DNA of 33,314 bases from Stenotrophomonas africana (GCF_013004645.1 NZ_JABEME010000023.1:1-33314); one strand, 5' to 3'. Shown: positions 25,674 to 33,103, counted from the stretch's first letter. Translations and numbers: made by a program. The notes: a model not told the origin generated them from the letters alone.

Positions 25674-26069
25674 ATGAGCGAGATCCCCGGCGACCTCAAG
25701 TTCCTCAAGTCCCATGAGTGGGCCCGTGTCGAAGGCAATGGCCGTGTCACCGTCGGTATTTCCGACCACGCCCAGGGCCTGCTGGGTGACCTGGTCTACG
25801 TCGAACTGCCGGAAGTCGGCGCCGACGCCAAGGCTGGTGAACAGATCGCCGTTGTCGAGTCGGTGAAGGCCGCCTCGGACGTCTACAGCCCGATCAGCGG
25901 CAAGGTGGTCGAGGTCAACTCGGCCCTGTCCGACAAGCCGGAGACCATCAACGAAGATGCCTACGGCGAAGGCTGGATGTTCGTGGTCGAACTGACCAAC
26001 GCCGAAGAGGTCAACGAGCTGCTGGACCCGGACGCGTACGCCGAAGTCCTGGAAAACGACGACCACTGA
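25674..26069 (+). CDS. gcvH: Glycine cleavage system H protein
   Basis: 131-residue lipoyl carrier, usual family length (about 129). The lipoylation site is K65 in VESVKAASDVYSP, with flanking strands GDLVYVELPEVG and NEDAYGEGWMFVVEL. It shuttles the aminomethyl group between GcvP, GcvT and Lpd. GGAG at 25663-25666 precedes the ATG. A clear intrinsic terminator follows. Confidence 0.96.
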   Translation: MSEIPGDLKFLKSHEWARVEGNGRVTVGISDHAQGLLGDLVYVELPEVGADAKAGEQIAVVESVKAASDVYSPISGKVVEVNSALSDKPETINEDAYGEGWMFVVELTNAEEVNELLDPDAYAEVLENDDH

Positions 26070-26091
26070 GTCGTCACTTCCGGTCTCTGGA

Positions 26092-26122
26092 ACGGCCACC
26101 TTCGGGTGGCCGTTTTTGTTTT
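26092..26122 (+). terminator. Intrinsic terminator after gcvH
   Basis: ACGGCCACC (26092-26100), TTCG loop, GGTGGCCGT (26105-26113), then TTTTGTTTT. A nine-pair stem with a stable tetraloop and U-tract, 22 bases past the gcvH stop. Confidence 0.9.
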
Positions 26123-26254
26123 GGCGGCCGCGTCGGACTCATGACGCGGGGTTCGCTGCGCACCCTCGGCGTGGCATCAGTCGACAGACGAACGGTGCCG
26201 ACGGGCGTGCGCAGTTTTGCGCAAATCCGCGTTTCCACCCCGCGCCGACGCACT

Positions 26255-26274
26255 CGGATGTGAAAACTTTTCGC
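26255..26274 (+). repeat. 20-base repeat, distal copy
   Basis: CGGATGTGAAAACTTTTCGC, matching 26503-26522 at 19 of 20 positions. The AAAA.TTTT centre makes it partly palindromic. Possibly a regulator site or a second upstream promoter element. Confidence 0.7.
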
Positions 26275-26502
26275 CTCCCGTTGCGGTGCCGTTGTGCTGG
26301 CGTTGGCGGCGGTGCCGGTGACCAGCGACGATGCGCTCGCGCTGTTGCGCCTCACCCGCGCCTATCTGCGCGGAGTGCTTATTTCAAGTGTTTTTTGATC
26401 ATCGCCTGCATCGACATCGATGCAGACAACGCGCATGCGCGCCGCTTCCGCCGTCGTTGCAGGCCGTGCAGGGTGGTGGCGCAGGCGGCGTCCGGAAAGG
26501 TG

Positions 26503-26522
26503 CGGATGTGAAAATTTTTCGC
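26503..26522 (+). repeat. 20-base repeat, promoter-proximal copy
   Basis: CGGATGTGAAAATTTTTCGC, ending 8 bases before the TTGACA of the H1-like gene promoter. It lies where an activator or an UP-type A/T element would sit. Confidence 0.7.
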
Positions 26523-26530
26523 GGGGGTTG

Positions 26531-26559
26531 TTGACAGTAAAAAAAACCGTGATTAGGTT
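26531..26559 (+). promoter_or_regulatory. Promoter of the H1-like gene
   Basis: A perfect -35 TTGACA (26531-26536), a 17-base spacer containing an A8 run, and TAGGTT (26554-26559) as -10. It predicts a start near 26566 and a leader of about 280 bases before the ATG at 26845. Confidence 0.6.
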
Positions 26560-26844
26560 TCGCCTCAGCAGACCTTGCCTGCCAAACCGAGTGCGCAGAA
26601 TCAATCGTCCGATGCGAAGCAGCCCCTTCAAGACCACCGCGACCCAGATGACGGTGGACATGGCCCCGCTTCCCCCGGAGAAATGCAAGGCACCTCCCGT
26701 TCCGATGCCCGCTCCGCCGATCGAGGCGGGCATCGCCGCATCCGTAACGGCGCGCCTGACGCGCCGGCGGTCCCCGCACGCAGCATCAGCGGGTTTGATC
26801 CACCTGGGCGTTTCAACTCCCTATCACTGACGAGGAGCCATCCC

Positions 26845-27363
26845 ATGGCAACCAAGAAAGCTGCGAAGAAGAAGCCCGCCGCCAAGAAAGCGGTGAAGAA
26901 GGTCGCGAAGAAGGCCGCTGCCAAGAAGGCAGTGAAGAAGGTCGCGAAGAAGGCGACCGCCAAGAAGGCAGTGAAGAAGGCTGCGAAGAAGGTCGCCAAG
27001 AAGGCCACTGCGAAGAAGGCAGTGAAGAAGGCGGCGAAGAAGGTAGCCAAGAAGTCCACTGCCAAGAAGGCCGTCAAGAAGACCGCGAAGAAGGCCGTCA
27101 AGAAGGTAGCCAAGAAGGCCACCAAGAAGACTGCCAAGAAGGCAACGGCCCGCAAGCCGGCCAAGAAGGTCGCGAAGAAGGCCACTGCCAAGAAGGCCGT
27201 CAAGAAGACCGCCAAGAAGGCAGTAAAGAAGACCGCGAAGAAGGCCACCAAGAAGGCTGCCCCGAAGAAGGCAGCGAAGAAGGTTGCCAAGCGCAAGCCG
27301 GCCGCCCGCAAGAAGAAGGCCGCTCCGGTCGCTCTGCCGGCAACCCCGGCGCCGCTGATCTAA
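26845..27363 (+). CDS. Histone H1-like Lys/Ala-rich DNA-binding protein
   Basis: 172 residues made almost entirely of K, A, V and T in repeating units such as KKAVKKVAKKATA, resembling the eukaryotic H1 tail and the C-terminal domain of Pseudomonas AlgP. The protein is extremely basic and should bind and compact DNA; a short ALPATPAPLI tail ends it. GAGGAG at 26832-26837 fixes the ATG at 26845. A globular N-terminal domain is lacking unless translation starts far upstream, which is not supported. The repeat number probably varies between strains. Family resemblance is clear; the regulatory role is inferred. Confidence 0.85.
   Translation: MATKKAAKKKPAAKKAVKKVAKKAAAKKAVKKVAKKATAKKAVKKAAKKVAKKATAKKAVKKAAKKVAKKSTAKKAVKKTAKKAVKKVAKKATKKTAKKATARKPAKKVAKKATAKKAVKKTAKKAVKKTAKKATKKAAPKKAAKKVAKRKPAARKKKAAPVALPATPAPLI
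26890..27290 (+). repeat. Imperfect tandem codon repeats inside the H1-like gene
   Basis: Units built on GCCAAGAAGGC.GTGAAGAAGG and GTCGCGAAGAAGGC recur many times with small changes, encoding the KKAVKK / AKKATA pattern. Such near-repeats invite slippage or recombination, so the protein length may vary between isolates. Confidence 0.75.
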
Positions 27364-27387
27364 GTACTTCCCGATAGCCGCATCCTG

Positions 27388-27429
27388 AAACCCCCTTCCC
27401 CGGCTGCCCAGCGGGGAGGGGGTTTTTTT
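27388..27429 (+). terminator. Intrinsic terminator after the H1-like gene
   Basis: AAACCCCCTTCCCC (27388-27401) pairs with GGGGAGGGGG (27413-27422) around a GC-rich loop, with one bulge, followed by seven T residues. Confidence 0.9.
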
Positions 27430-27440
27430 ATGGGCCGTTT

Positions 27441-27464
27441 GTAGCGTCGAGCCATGATCGACTG
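27441..27464 (+). repeat. Single SMAG repeat
   Basis: GTAG head then CGTCGAGCCATGATCGACTG, an imperfect GTCGA/TCGAC palindrome, between the H1-like gene terminator and the convergent LysR gene. Confidence 0.75.
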
Positions 27465-27482
27465 TTCTTCTGAGCGTCGGGG

Positions 27483-28376
27483 CTAGCGGTGCGCCGCCGG
27501 TGGAAAGCGCTCCACCAGGAAGTCCAGGAAGCTGCGCAGGCGCGTCGAGTGGTAGCGATCATGGGCGTAGACCACGTGCATCGGCCGACCGGTCTGGCCC
27601 TGCTCCGGGAACAGCTGTACCAGGCGCCTGGCGTCGACGTCGGCAGCCAGCAGCAGTGCCGACTGCAGCACGATGCCCAGCCCATGCAGCGCCGCCGTAC
27701 GCAGCGCTTCGCCGTTGTTGATCTGGAGCCGACCGTCGGGCGCACGGTCGAGTTCGCCAGCGTCGGCCTGCAGCCACTGCGCGAGTGCCGTCGGTTCGAG
27801 GGAGAGGCACTCGTGCCGGGCAAGTGCCTGCAGATCGGTAGGCGTGCCATGCCGGGCGAGGTACGCGGGCGAGGCACACATCATCAACCGGTACGGCGTC
27901 AGTGCGCGCGCGACCAGTGTGCTGCTGTCGGCCAGCGTACCGATGCGCAGTGCCGCTTCGAATCCTTCTTCGACGAGGTCGACGACGCGGTCGCTCAGCG
28001 TCGCCTCGACACGCACGCCAGGATAGCGCGCCATATAGTCGGCCAGCGCAGGCACCAGCGCATGCGTGCCGAAGATCACCGGTGCGCTGATGCGCAGCGT
28101 GCCTGCCGGTGCCAGCTGCTGGTGTTGGGCCTGTGCATCGGTTTCATCCACCAGCCGCAAGATCTCCCTGCAGCGGGCGTAGTAGTCCTCGCCGAAGGGC
28201 GTCATGTGCTGGCGCCGCGTGGTGCGGCTCAGCAGCTGCATGCCCAGGCGAGCTTCCAGTGCACGCAGGTGCTTGCCGGCCATCGTCGGCGAGATAGCTA
28301 TCGCCGCTGCCGCAGCGCTGAGGCTGCCCTTGTCCACGATCAGCACGTAGACCTGCATGCTCTCCAGCAGGTTCAT
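27483..28376 (-). CDS. LysR-family transcriptional regulator
   Basis: 297 residues, typical LTTR length. The N-terminal winged helix-turn-helix (about 1-60) reads MNLLESMQVYVLIVDKGSLS, AAAAIAISPTMAGKHLRALE, then RLGMQLLSRTTR. The co-inducer domain follows (LRISAPVIFGTHALVPALADY; VEEGFEAALRIG), as in the CrgA-like subgroup. The frame opens further upstream to 28448, but ATG 28376 gives the canonical start. It is divergent from the SDR gene with a 114-base gap, so it probably regulates that gene and itself. The ligand is unknown. Confidence 0.9.
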   Translation of the reverse strand: MNLLESMQVYVLIVDKGSLSAAAAAIAISPTMAGKHLRALEARLGMQLLSRTTRRQHMTPFGEDYYARCREILRLVDETDAQAQHQQLAPAGTLRISAPVIFGTHALVPALADYMARYPGVRVEATLSDRVVDLVEEGFEAALRIGTLADSSTLVARALTPYRLMMCASPAYLARHGTPTDLQALARHECLSLEPTALAQWLQADAGELDRAPDGRLQINNGEALRTAALHGLGIVLQSALLLAADVDARRLVQLFPEQGQTGRPMHVVYAHDRYHSTRLRSFLDFLVERFPPAAHR

Positions 28377-28418
28377 CTGACACCCCGGGTGTTGAATGCT
28401 GAAACCTGCGTCGAGTTT

Positions 28419-28434
28419 ATCAATCAGCGGTGAT
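28419..28434. promoter_or_regulatory. Candidate LysR-type operator between lysR and SDR genes
   Basis: ATCA-N8-TGAT forms a short dyad in the shared 114-base divergent promoter region, where LysR proteins usually bind T-N11-A-type palindromes. A second dyad, TTGA...TCAA (28392-28423), overlaps it. Suggestive only. Confidence 0.3.
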
Positions 28435-28490
28435 CGAACAGCATGCATTGCACGGGCCGGATGTACCGGCCATGCTCACAGGAGATCACC

Positions 28491-29249
28491 ATGGATTTGA
28501 ACCTCGAAGGGCGCACCGCCTTGGTCACTGGCGCAGGCAGTGGCATCGGTGCCGGTGTTGCCCGGCTGCTGGCGGCCCAGGGCGTACGCATTGCGATCAG
28601 CGCACGACGTGCGGAACCGCTGCAGGCGCTGGCTGAAGGGATTGAGGCCACGGGTGCGCCGGCACCGATCATCCTGCTCGGCGACGTCACTGATGCGGAG
28701 GATGTACGCCGCATCGCGGATGCAGCCTTGGCGGCGCTGCAGCGCGTCGACATCCTGGTCAACGCGGCGGGGGGATCGCGACCAACCCCGGTGGATGCCG
28801 GTGACGATGTCTGGGAGGAGGCGGTCGCGCTGAACTTCTCTGCAGCCCGGCGCCTGACCCAGGCGCTGCTGCCGGCGATGCAGGCGCAGGGCTGGGGGCG
28901 GGTGATCAATTTCAGTGGCTCGATGGAGCCGCGCGCAGTGAACGCGGCTACCGCCGCGAAGGCGGCGCTGCACCTGTGGGGCAAGGGGCTGGCCTCCGAA
29001 GTGGCCGGGCAGGGCATCACGGTGAATGCAATTGCGCCGGGACGGATCAACAGCGCACAGATCCTCGGCCGCCTGCATCCCACCGAGGAGAGCCGACGCG
29101 AGTTCATTGCCCGCAACATTCCGATCGGGCGTTTTGGTGATCCGGAGGAGGTGGCGCCGCTGGTGGCCTTTCTGGCCTCGCCCTTGGCCGGCTACATCAC
29201 CGGCGCGGTGATTCCGGTGGACGGCGGCATGCACTACTTCGCGCACTAG
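28491..29249 (+). CDS. Short-chain dehydrogenase/reductase family protein lacking the usual catalytic Tyr
   Basis: 252-residue Rossmann protein with the cofactor motif TGAGSGIG (13-20), NAAG (91-94), N115, a serine at 142/144, and a C-terminal PVDGGMHYF typical of FabG-like SDRs. The expected YxxxK is ATAAK: K157 is present, but position 153 is Ala (codon in GCGGCTACC..., about 28947-28949). The start at 28491 has AGGAGA at 28480-28485. The divergent LysR gene is its likely regulator. Either it is an atypical SDR subgroup using other residues, or it is catalytically impaired. Substrate unknown. Confidence 0.85.
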   Translation: MDLNLEGRTALVTGAGSGIGAGVARLLAAQGVRIAISARRAEPLQALAEGIEATGAPAPIILLGDVTDAEDVRRIADAALAALQRVDILVNAAGGSRPTPVDAGDDVWEEAVALNFSAARRLTQALLPAMQAQGWGRVINFSGSMEPRAVNAATAAKAALHLWGKGLASEVAGQGITVNAIAPGRINSAQILGRLHPTEESRREFIARNIPIGRFGDPEEVAPLVAFLASPLAGYITGAVIPVDGGMHYFAH

Positions 29250-29259
29250 CCCTCCTTTT

Positions 29260-29378
29260 GTGGAGGCGAGCCATTTGTAGAGGCGAGCCATGCTCGACTG
29301 TTTTTCGCCACGAGTCCGGTCAGCCGCGCATGGCCCGGCTCTACATGCCCAGCGGAGTCGAGCATGGCTCGACTCTAC
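29260..29378. repeat. Cluster of SMAG repeats between SDR and hydrolase genes
   Basis: A partial unit (29260-29276, GTGGAGGCGAGCCATTT), a full unit with GTAG head (29277-29300), a degraded minus unit ending in CTAC at 29344, and a full minus unit (29355-29378, ending GACTCTAC). The first full and last units can pair with each other. Confidence 0.82.
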
Positions 29379-29388
29379 AAGAGCCAAT

Positions 29389-29413
29389 AAAAAGGGCGAC
29401 CCTCAGGCCGCCC
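29389..29413 (-). terminator. Intrinsic terminator of the serine hydrolase gene
   Basis: Read on the minus strand: GGGCG, a 10-base loop that can partly pair, CGCCC, then TTTTT (29393-29389), 28 bases past the stop of the hydrolase gene. Confidence 0.7.
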
Positions 29414-29440
29414 CTCCCATCCACGGTCGAGCCCGCCAGA

Positions 29441-30841
29441 TCAGCGCGGCGATGCCACCGCACGGTTGCTCGAAGCACCTTTGCCCTTGCGCTTGTCCTG
29501 CTGCGCCGGGCCGGCGCCCTCGGCCATCAGGTTGTCGCTGCCGAAGTCGGTGTCAACGTCCAGCCAGCGCTGCGCCGGCAAGCCCAGTGCGGCATCGAGC
29601 ACGGTCGGCAGCAGGCCGCTGGGAAGGCCGCTTTCGCCGTTCCACATGATGGCGATGCCGAGATCGCGTTCCGGTACCAGCGCGACCAGGCCGCGGTAGC
29701 CCTGCACGGCGCCGGCATGGAACACCACGTCGTGGCCGGCGTAGTCGAAGGTGCGCCAGCCCAGTGCGTAGCCGGCCGAGTGCAGGCGCTCGCGGCGCCA
29801 GCCCGAACGCATCTCCCCGGGGGTGTTGATCAGGCTCGAATGCAGGGTGGCCAGCAACGGGGCCGGCAGCACGTCGGGGCGATGGCCGGTGTGGGCCAGC
29901 AGCCACTGTGCCATGTCGCTGGCGCTGGCGTTGACGCCGGCCGCCGGAGCAACGCGGTAGTAGGTCGGCTTCGGCGTCAGCGAGACCCAGCCATTGCGGC
30001 TGCGCACGTGCGGACGTGCCCAGCGCGAACTGGCCTGGATGCCGGCCAGGCCGAGGCTGGCATCGTTCATGCCCAGCGGCTTGAAGATGCGTCGCTCGAC
30101 CGACTGCTCGTAGAAGCTGCCGGAGGCGGCATAGACGACGTCGCCGATCAGGCTGAAGGCCACGTTCTGGTAGGCGTAGCAGTCGCCCGGCAGGCACTTC
30201 AGGCTGGTGTTGGCCAGCTTCTGGGTAAGTGCGTAGTACTCGGCGTTGCCTTCGATGTCGCGGTCGTAGGCGTTGTACGGCAGGCCGACGCGATGGCTGA
30301 GCACGTCGGCCACGGTCAGGCGGTCGGTGGCTTCCGGCGAGTTCAGGCGGAAGCCCGGCACATAGTCGGTGACCTTGCTGTCCCAGCGCAGGGTGCCGTC
30401 GTTGACCAGCAGGCCGGCCATGGTGCCGGCGAACGCCTTGGACAGTGACGCCAAGCGGAACACGGTGTGGGCATCGACCGGCAACGGGTTGTTGACGTCG
30501 GTAACGCCATAGCCGCGCGCGCTGAGCACGCGTCCACCCTGCACGATGGCCACGGCCATGCCCGGCACGCGCTCGCCATAGGTCAGCTGCTGCGCCATCG
30601 ACTCAATGTTGGCGACGTTGAAGCCGGCGGCCGGGGCCTGCACCTGCGGCACCAGGCCGGTGCGGTAGGCCGCGGGCTGGGTGTGAGCCACAGCAGCGCC
30701 GGCAGCGGATTCGATGTTGGCCGGCATCGGCGGCAATGGCGGCGGGGTCTGCGCGGTGGTGGACAAGGCAACGGGCATCAACATGCCCAGCAAACCGGTG
30801 GCCGCCGAACGGATCGGACGACGCAGGCTGTTCTTTTTCAT
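29441..30841 (-). CDS. Exported serine hydrolase, beta-lactamase/penicillin-binding fold (class C-like)
   Basis: 466 residues. A basic start and hydrophobic stretch (MKKNSLRRPIRSAATGLLGMLMPVALSTTAQ) indicate Sec export. The beta-lactamase family domain begins near residue 80. The active-site motifs are SxxK at 132-135 (SLSK), YxN at 224-226 (YQN) and HxG at 375-377 (HAG). The HxG instead of KTG points to AmpC-like esterases, D-aminopeptidases or peptidase relatives rather than a classical beta-lactamase. A Lys/Arg-rich tail (DKRKGKGASSNR) is unusual. The start at 30841 is chosen because it begins the signal peptide. Substrate unknown. Confidence 0.85.
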   Translation of the reverse strand: MKKNSLRRPIRSAATGLLGMLMPVALSTTAQTPPPLPPMPANIESAAGAAVAHTQPAAYRTGLVPQVQAPAAGFNVANIESMAQQLTYGERVPGMAVAIVQGGRVLSARGYGVTDVNNPLPVDAHTVFRLASLSKAFAGTMAGLLVNDGTLRWDSKVTDYVPGFRLNSPEATDRLTVADVLSHRVGLPYNAYDRDIEGNAEYYALTQKLANTSLKCLPGDCYAYQNVAFSLIGDVVYAASGSFYEQSVERRIFKPLGMNDASLGLAGIQASSRWARPHVRSRNGWVSLTPKPTYYRVAPAAGVNASASDMAQWLLAHTGHRPDVLPAPLLATLHSSLINTPGEMRSGWRRERLHSAGYALGWRTFDYAGHDVVFHAGAVQGYRGLVALVPERDLGIAIMWNGESGLPSGLLPTVLDAALGLPAQRWLDVDTDFGSDNLMAEGAGPAQQDKRKGKGASSNRAVASPR

Positions 30842-30872
30842 CGGTTGGACCCGTGCGCGACTGCTGATGGCG

Positions 30873-30902
30873 ATTCTAGCGCCGCTTTTCCCCTGTGCAC
30901 AA
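30873..30902 (-). promoter_or_regulatory. Candidate promoter of the serine hydrolase gene
   Basis: On the minus strand TTGTGC (30902-30897), 18 bases, then TAGAAT (30878-30873), which matches the -10 consensus at five of six positions. It lies about 30 bases before the start codon. The -35 is weak. Confidence 0.35.
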
Positions 30903-31086
30903 ACAAAGCGAAGATGAATGCGCATCTCGTTGAAAAAGTTGGAATTTTGACGCCTTGAAAGCGTGTATCGGAACGTGTCATCCGGGCCCGGTCATGACTG
31001 TCCATTGCGGCCTTCAGACGGCCTCCTGCTGGCGATGTTGCAGTGCATTGGCTAACGTACGCGCTTCACCGCCCCCGGAGCCTGCC

Positions 31087-31131
31087 ATGCCGCTGTCCAA
31101 CCGCCGTCTTCTGGCGAGGGACGCCGCGTGA
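31087..31131 (+). CDS. Possible 14-codon upstream ORF (leader peptide) before the transporter
   Basis: An ATG at 31087 with GGAG 7 bases upstream opens MPLSNRRLLARDAA and stops at TGA 31129-31131, overlapping the GTG start of the transporter (GTGA). This could couple or regulate its translation. Nothing else supports expression. Confidence 0.25.
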   Translation: MPLSNRRLLARDAA

Positions 31132-32456
31132 GCGCGGTGAGGGGCAACGGGCCGTTGCGTGGGCTGACGGCGGCACTGCGTGAATCTCCGGCGCTGTGGT
31201 GGTCGTTCCTGTATTTCTTCTGCCTGCTCAGCGGCTACTACGTGCTGCGCCCGGTGCGTGAGGCGATGGCCGCTTCGGCCGACCTGGAGAGTGTGTTTCC
31301 GCCGATGCTGATTGCCTGGTTCGCCAGCCATGGCATCGCGTTGAAGGACTTCGTCCTGCAGTTCCTGTTCTCCTGCGTGTTCGTGATCATGCTGGTGCTG
31401 CAGCCGGTGTATGGCTGGCTGGTCAGCCGCTTCCCGCGGCGGGTGTTCCTGCCGGTGGTGTACGGGTTCTTCATCGTCACGCTGCTGGGCTTCTACGTAC
31501 TGTTCGATAGCGGTGTGCCAGGCCGTGGCATGGCCTTCTTTTTCTGGATCACCGTCTTCAACCTGTTCGCGGTGGCGGTGTTCTGGAGCTTCATGGCCGA
31601 TGTGTTTTCCAACGCACAGGCACGTGCCTTCTACGGTTACATCGGCGCAGCTGGCACCATCGGTGCCTTCCTCGGTCCGATCATCACCAGTGCGCTGGTG
31701 CAGCGCGTGGGTATCGCTAACCTGATGCTGGTCTCGGCCGGTTTTCTCGCCATCTGCCTGTTGAGCATCTGGCGGCTGCGGCACTGGGCGGTGCTGCGAG
31801 AGCATGAGCAGCAGCTGGTGTCCGGCGAACAGCCAATGGGCGGCAGCGTGCTGGACGGTCTGAAACTGATCGCGCGTGAGCCGTTGCTGCGCTGGCTGGC
31901 GATCATGGTGGTGTTCGGTGTGGGCGTGGGCACCCTGCTGTACAACCAGCAGGCCAGCATCGTGCGTGCGGCGTTCAACGATGCAGGCGCCGCCACGGCC
32001 TTCTTCTCGCGCATCGACCTGGCGGTGAACGCGCTGGCGCTGTTGATGCAGCTGGCCCTGACCCGCTGGCTGCTGTCACGCCACGGCATTGCACCGGCCC
32101 TGTTGATCCCTGGATTTGCGATCCTGATCGGCTTCTCGGTGCTTGCCGCTTCACCCATGCCGTTGATGGTGGCAGTGGTACAGGTGATGACCCGGGCCAG
32201 CGAGTTCGCATTGGCCAAGCCGGCGCGCGAGACCATCTACACGCGCGTGGACCGGCAGTGGCGCTACAAGGCCGGCGCAGCGATCGACACGGTGGTGTAC
32301 CGCGGCGCGGACCTGAGCTTTGCGTGGGTGCACAAGGGCTTGTCGCTGTTTGGTTCACACGTGGTGTTCATCGGCGGCGTGGTGGTTGCCGCGTGCATGA
32401 CCGCCGCCGCATTCGGTGTACTGCGCGAAGAAAAGAAGCTGCCGCGCGACCGCTGA
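31128..32456 (+). CDS. Multi-pass MFS-like transporter (NTP/NDP-exchange-transporter-like family)
   Basis: 442 residues with roughly 11-12 hydrophobic helices. It has the N-terminal YFFCLLSGYYVLRPVREAM block and the FWSFMADVFSNAQARAFYGYIGAAGTIGAFLGP loop typical of bacterial proteins annotated as MFS or Npt1/Npt2-like (ADP/ATP-translocase-like) carriers. Despite that name, free-living bacteria are not known to import ATP with them, so the substrate is unknown. The start is GTG 31128 (GAGGGA about 7 bases upstream), because no in-frame ATG precedes the conserved region. The C-terminus ends EEKKLPRDR. Confidence 0.75.
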   Translation: MSAVRGNGPLRGLTAALRESPALWWSFLYFFCLLSGYYVLRPVREAMAASADLESVFPPMLIAWFASHGIALKDFVLQFLFSCVFVIMLVLQPVYGWLVSRFPRRVFLPVVYGFFIVTLLGFYVLFDSGVPGRGMAFFFWITVFNLFAVAVFWSFMADVFSNAQARAFYGYIGAAGTIGAFLGPIITSALVQRVGIANLMLVSAGFLAICLLSIWRLRHWAVLREHEQQLVSGEQPMGGSVLDGLKLIAREPLLRWLAIMVVFGVGVGTLLYNQQASIVRAAFNDAGAATAFFSRIDLAVNALALLMQLALTRWLLSRHGIAPALLIPGFAILIGFSVLAASPMPLMVAVVQVMTRASEFALAKPARETIYTRVDRQWRYKAGAAIDTVVYRGADLSFAWVHKGLSLFGSHVVFIGGVVVAACMTAAAFGVLREEKKLPRDR

Positions 32457-32463
32457 TTTTCCG

Positions 32464-32502
32464 GGGTCAGATTCCTTTCCCATGGGGAAAGGGATCTGAC
32501 CC
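32464..32502. repeat. GGGTCAGAT-type palindrome
   Basis: GGGTCAGATTCCTTTCCC (32464-32481) is followed by its near-complement GGGAAAGGGATCTGACCC, ending at 32502, centred on CCATGG. This 39-base palindrome lies between the transporter and the DUF1304 gene and belongs to a repeat class different from SMAG and the long hairpins. It could terminate or stabilise the upstream transcript. Confidence 0.8.
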
Positions 32503-32532
32503 GATTCTTCTTCCCTGTCCAAGGAACCGCCC

Positions 32533-32883
32533 ATGTACTGGATCGCACTCGCCCTGACCTTGCTGGTCGCACTGCTTCACGTCTACTTCCTGGTGCTGGA
32601 GATGTTCCTGTGGACCCGCCCGCTGGGCCTGAAGACGTTCCGCAACACGCCGGAGAAGGCCGAGACCACCCGCGTTCTGGCGGCCAACCAGGGCCTCTAC
32701 AACGGCTTCCTGGCGGCGGGCATCGGGGTGGGTCTGGTGATCGACCAGCCGGTGCTGGCGACCTTCTCGTTGGCCTGTGTGGTGGTGGCGGGGTGCTATG
32801 GCGCGTACAGCGTGAGCCGGCGCATTTTCATGATCCAGGCGGTGCCGGCGATCCTGGCGTTGGTGTTGCGCGCGCTGGCGTAG
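32533..32883 (+). CDS. DUF1304 family membrane protein
   Basis: 116 residues with about four helices: 3-23 (IALALTLLVALLHVYFLVLEM), 55-72, 74-96 and 98-113. The N-terminal HVYFLVLEMFLW and RVLAANQGLYNGFLAAG blocks are DUF1304 hallmarks. Function unknown. A ribosome site AAGGAA (32521-32526) precedes the ATG. The gene ends in CGTAG just before the second repeat cassette. Confidence 0.88.
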   Translation: MYWIALALTLLVALLHVYFLVLEMFLWTRPLGLKTFRNTPEKAETTRVLAANQGLYNGFLAAGIGVGLVIDQPVLATFSLACVVVAGCYGAYSVSRRIFMIQAVPAILALVLRALA

Positions 32884-32939
32884 TTTCCAGCCAACGGCGC
32901 AGCCCCTCGTGGGTTGGTCGCGTAGAGCTTCTCATGGTG

Positions 32940-33053
32940 TTGGCCGGGCGGGTTGGGTTCGCGGGGGACGCCGCAAGTACGTCCGTGTAGGCTTGGCCGC
33001 GGCATCCATGCCGCGGACACCCCCGCGAACCCAACCCGCCCGGCCTCTGATAG
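32940..33053 (-). repeat. Long hairpin element, copy 4
   Basis: Minus-oriented. Arms 32942-32967 and 33020-33045 are perfectly complementary over 26 bases around a 52-base core (32968-33019). The box reads CTATCAGAGG at 33053-33044. The arm sequence resembles copy 2, with the difference GGGTTGGG for GGGGTGGG matched on the other arm. Confidence 0.9.
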
Positions 33054-33103
33054 TTTCCGTGCGCGGCCAGCCCACGGAGAAGAAAAAGAAGATCAAGAGC
33101 AAC

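Larger units (their letters stand above)
26123..26844. other. 722-base non-coding region before the H1-like gene
   Basis: No gene is supported. It holds two copies of a 20-base repeat (26255-26274 and 26503-26522), several A/T tracts unusual for this genome, a good promoter at 26531-26559, and a transcribed leader of roughly 280 bases. A palindrome GATGCCCGC...GCGGGCATC lies near 26707-26734. The frame of the H1-like gene stays open upstream to 26575, but the only far-upstream start is a TTG with no ribosome site. Confidence 0.65.

Noticed and set aside
26256..26398. Possible gene remnant (frame reading VVLALAAVPVTSDDALALL..., ending at a TGA near 26398)
   Set aside because: Too short, no ribosome site or start context, and no recognisable family; left as non-coding.
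26575..26844. N-terminal extension of the H1-like protein by 90 residues
   Set aside because: It needs a TTG start about 10 bases after the predicted transcription start with no ribosome site. The extension does not resemble a known domain, and GAGGAG plus ATG at 26845 is much better.
17610..29378. CRISPR-like array from the repeated GTAG palindromes
   Set aside because: The units are scattered between genes, inverted, and have no regular spacers; they fit the SMAG/REP type.
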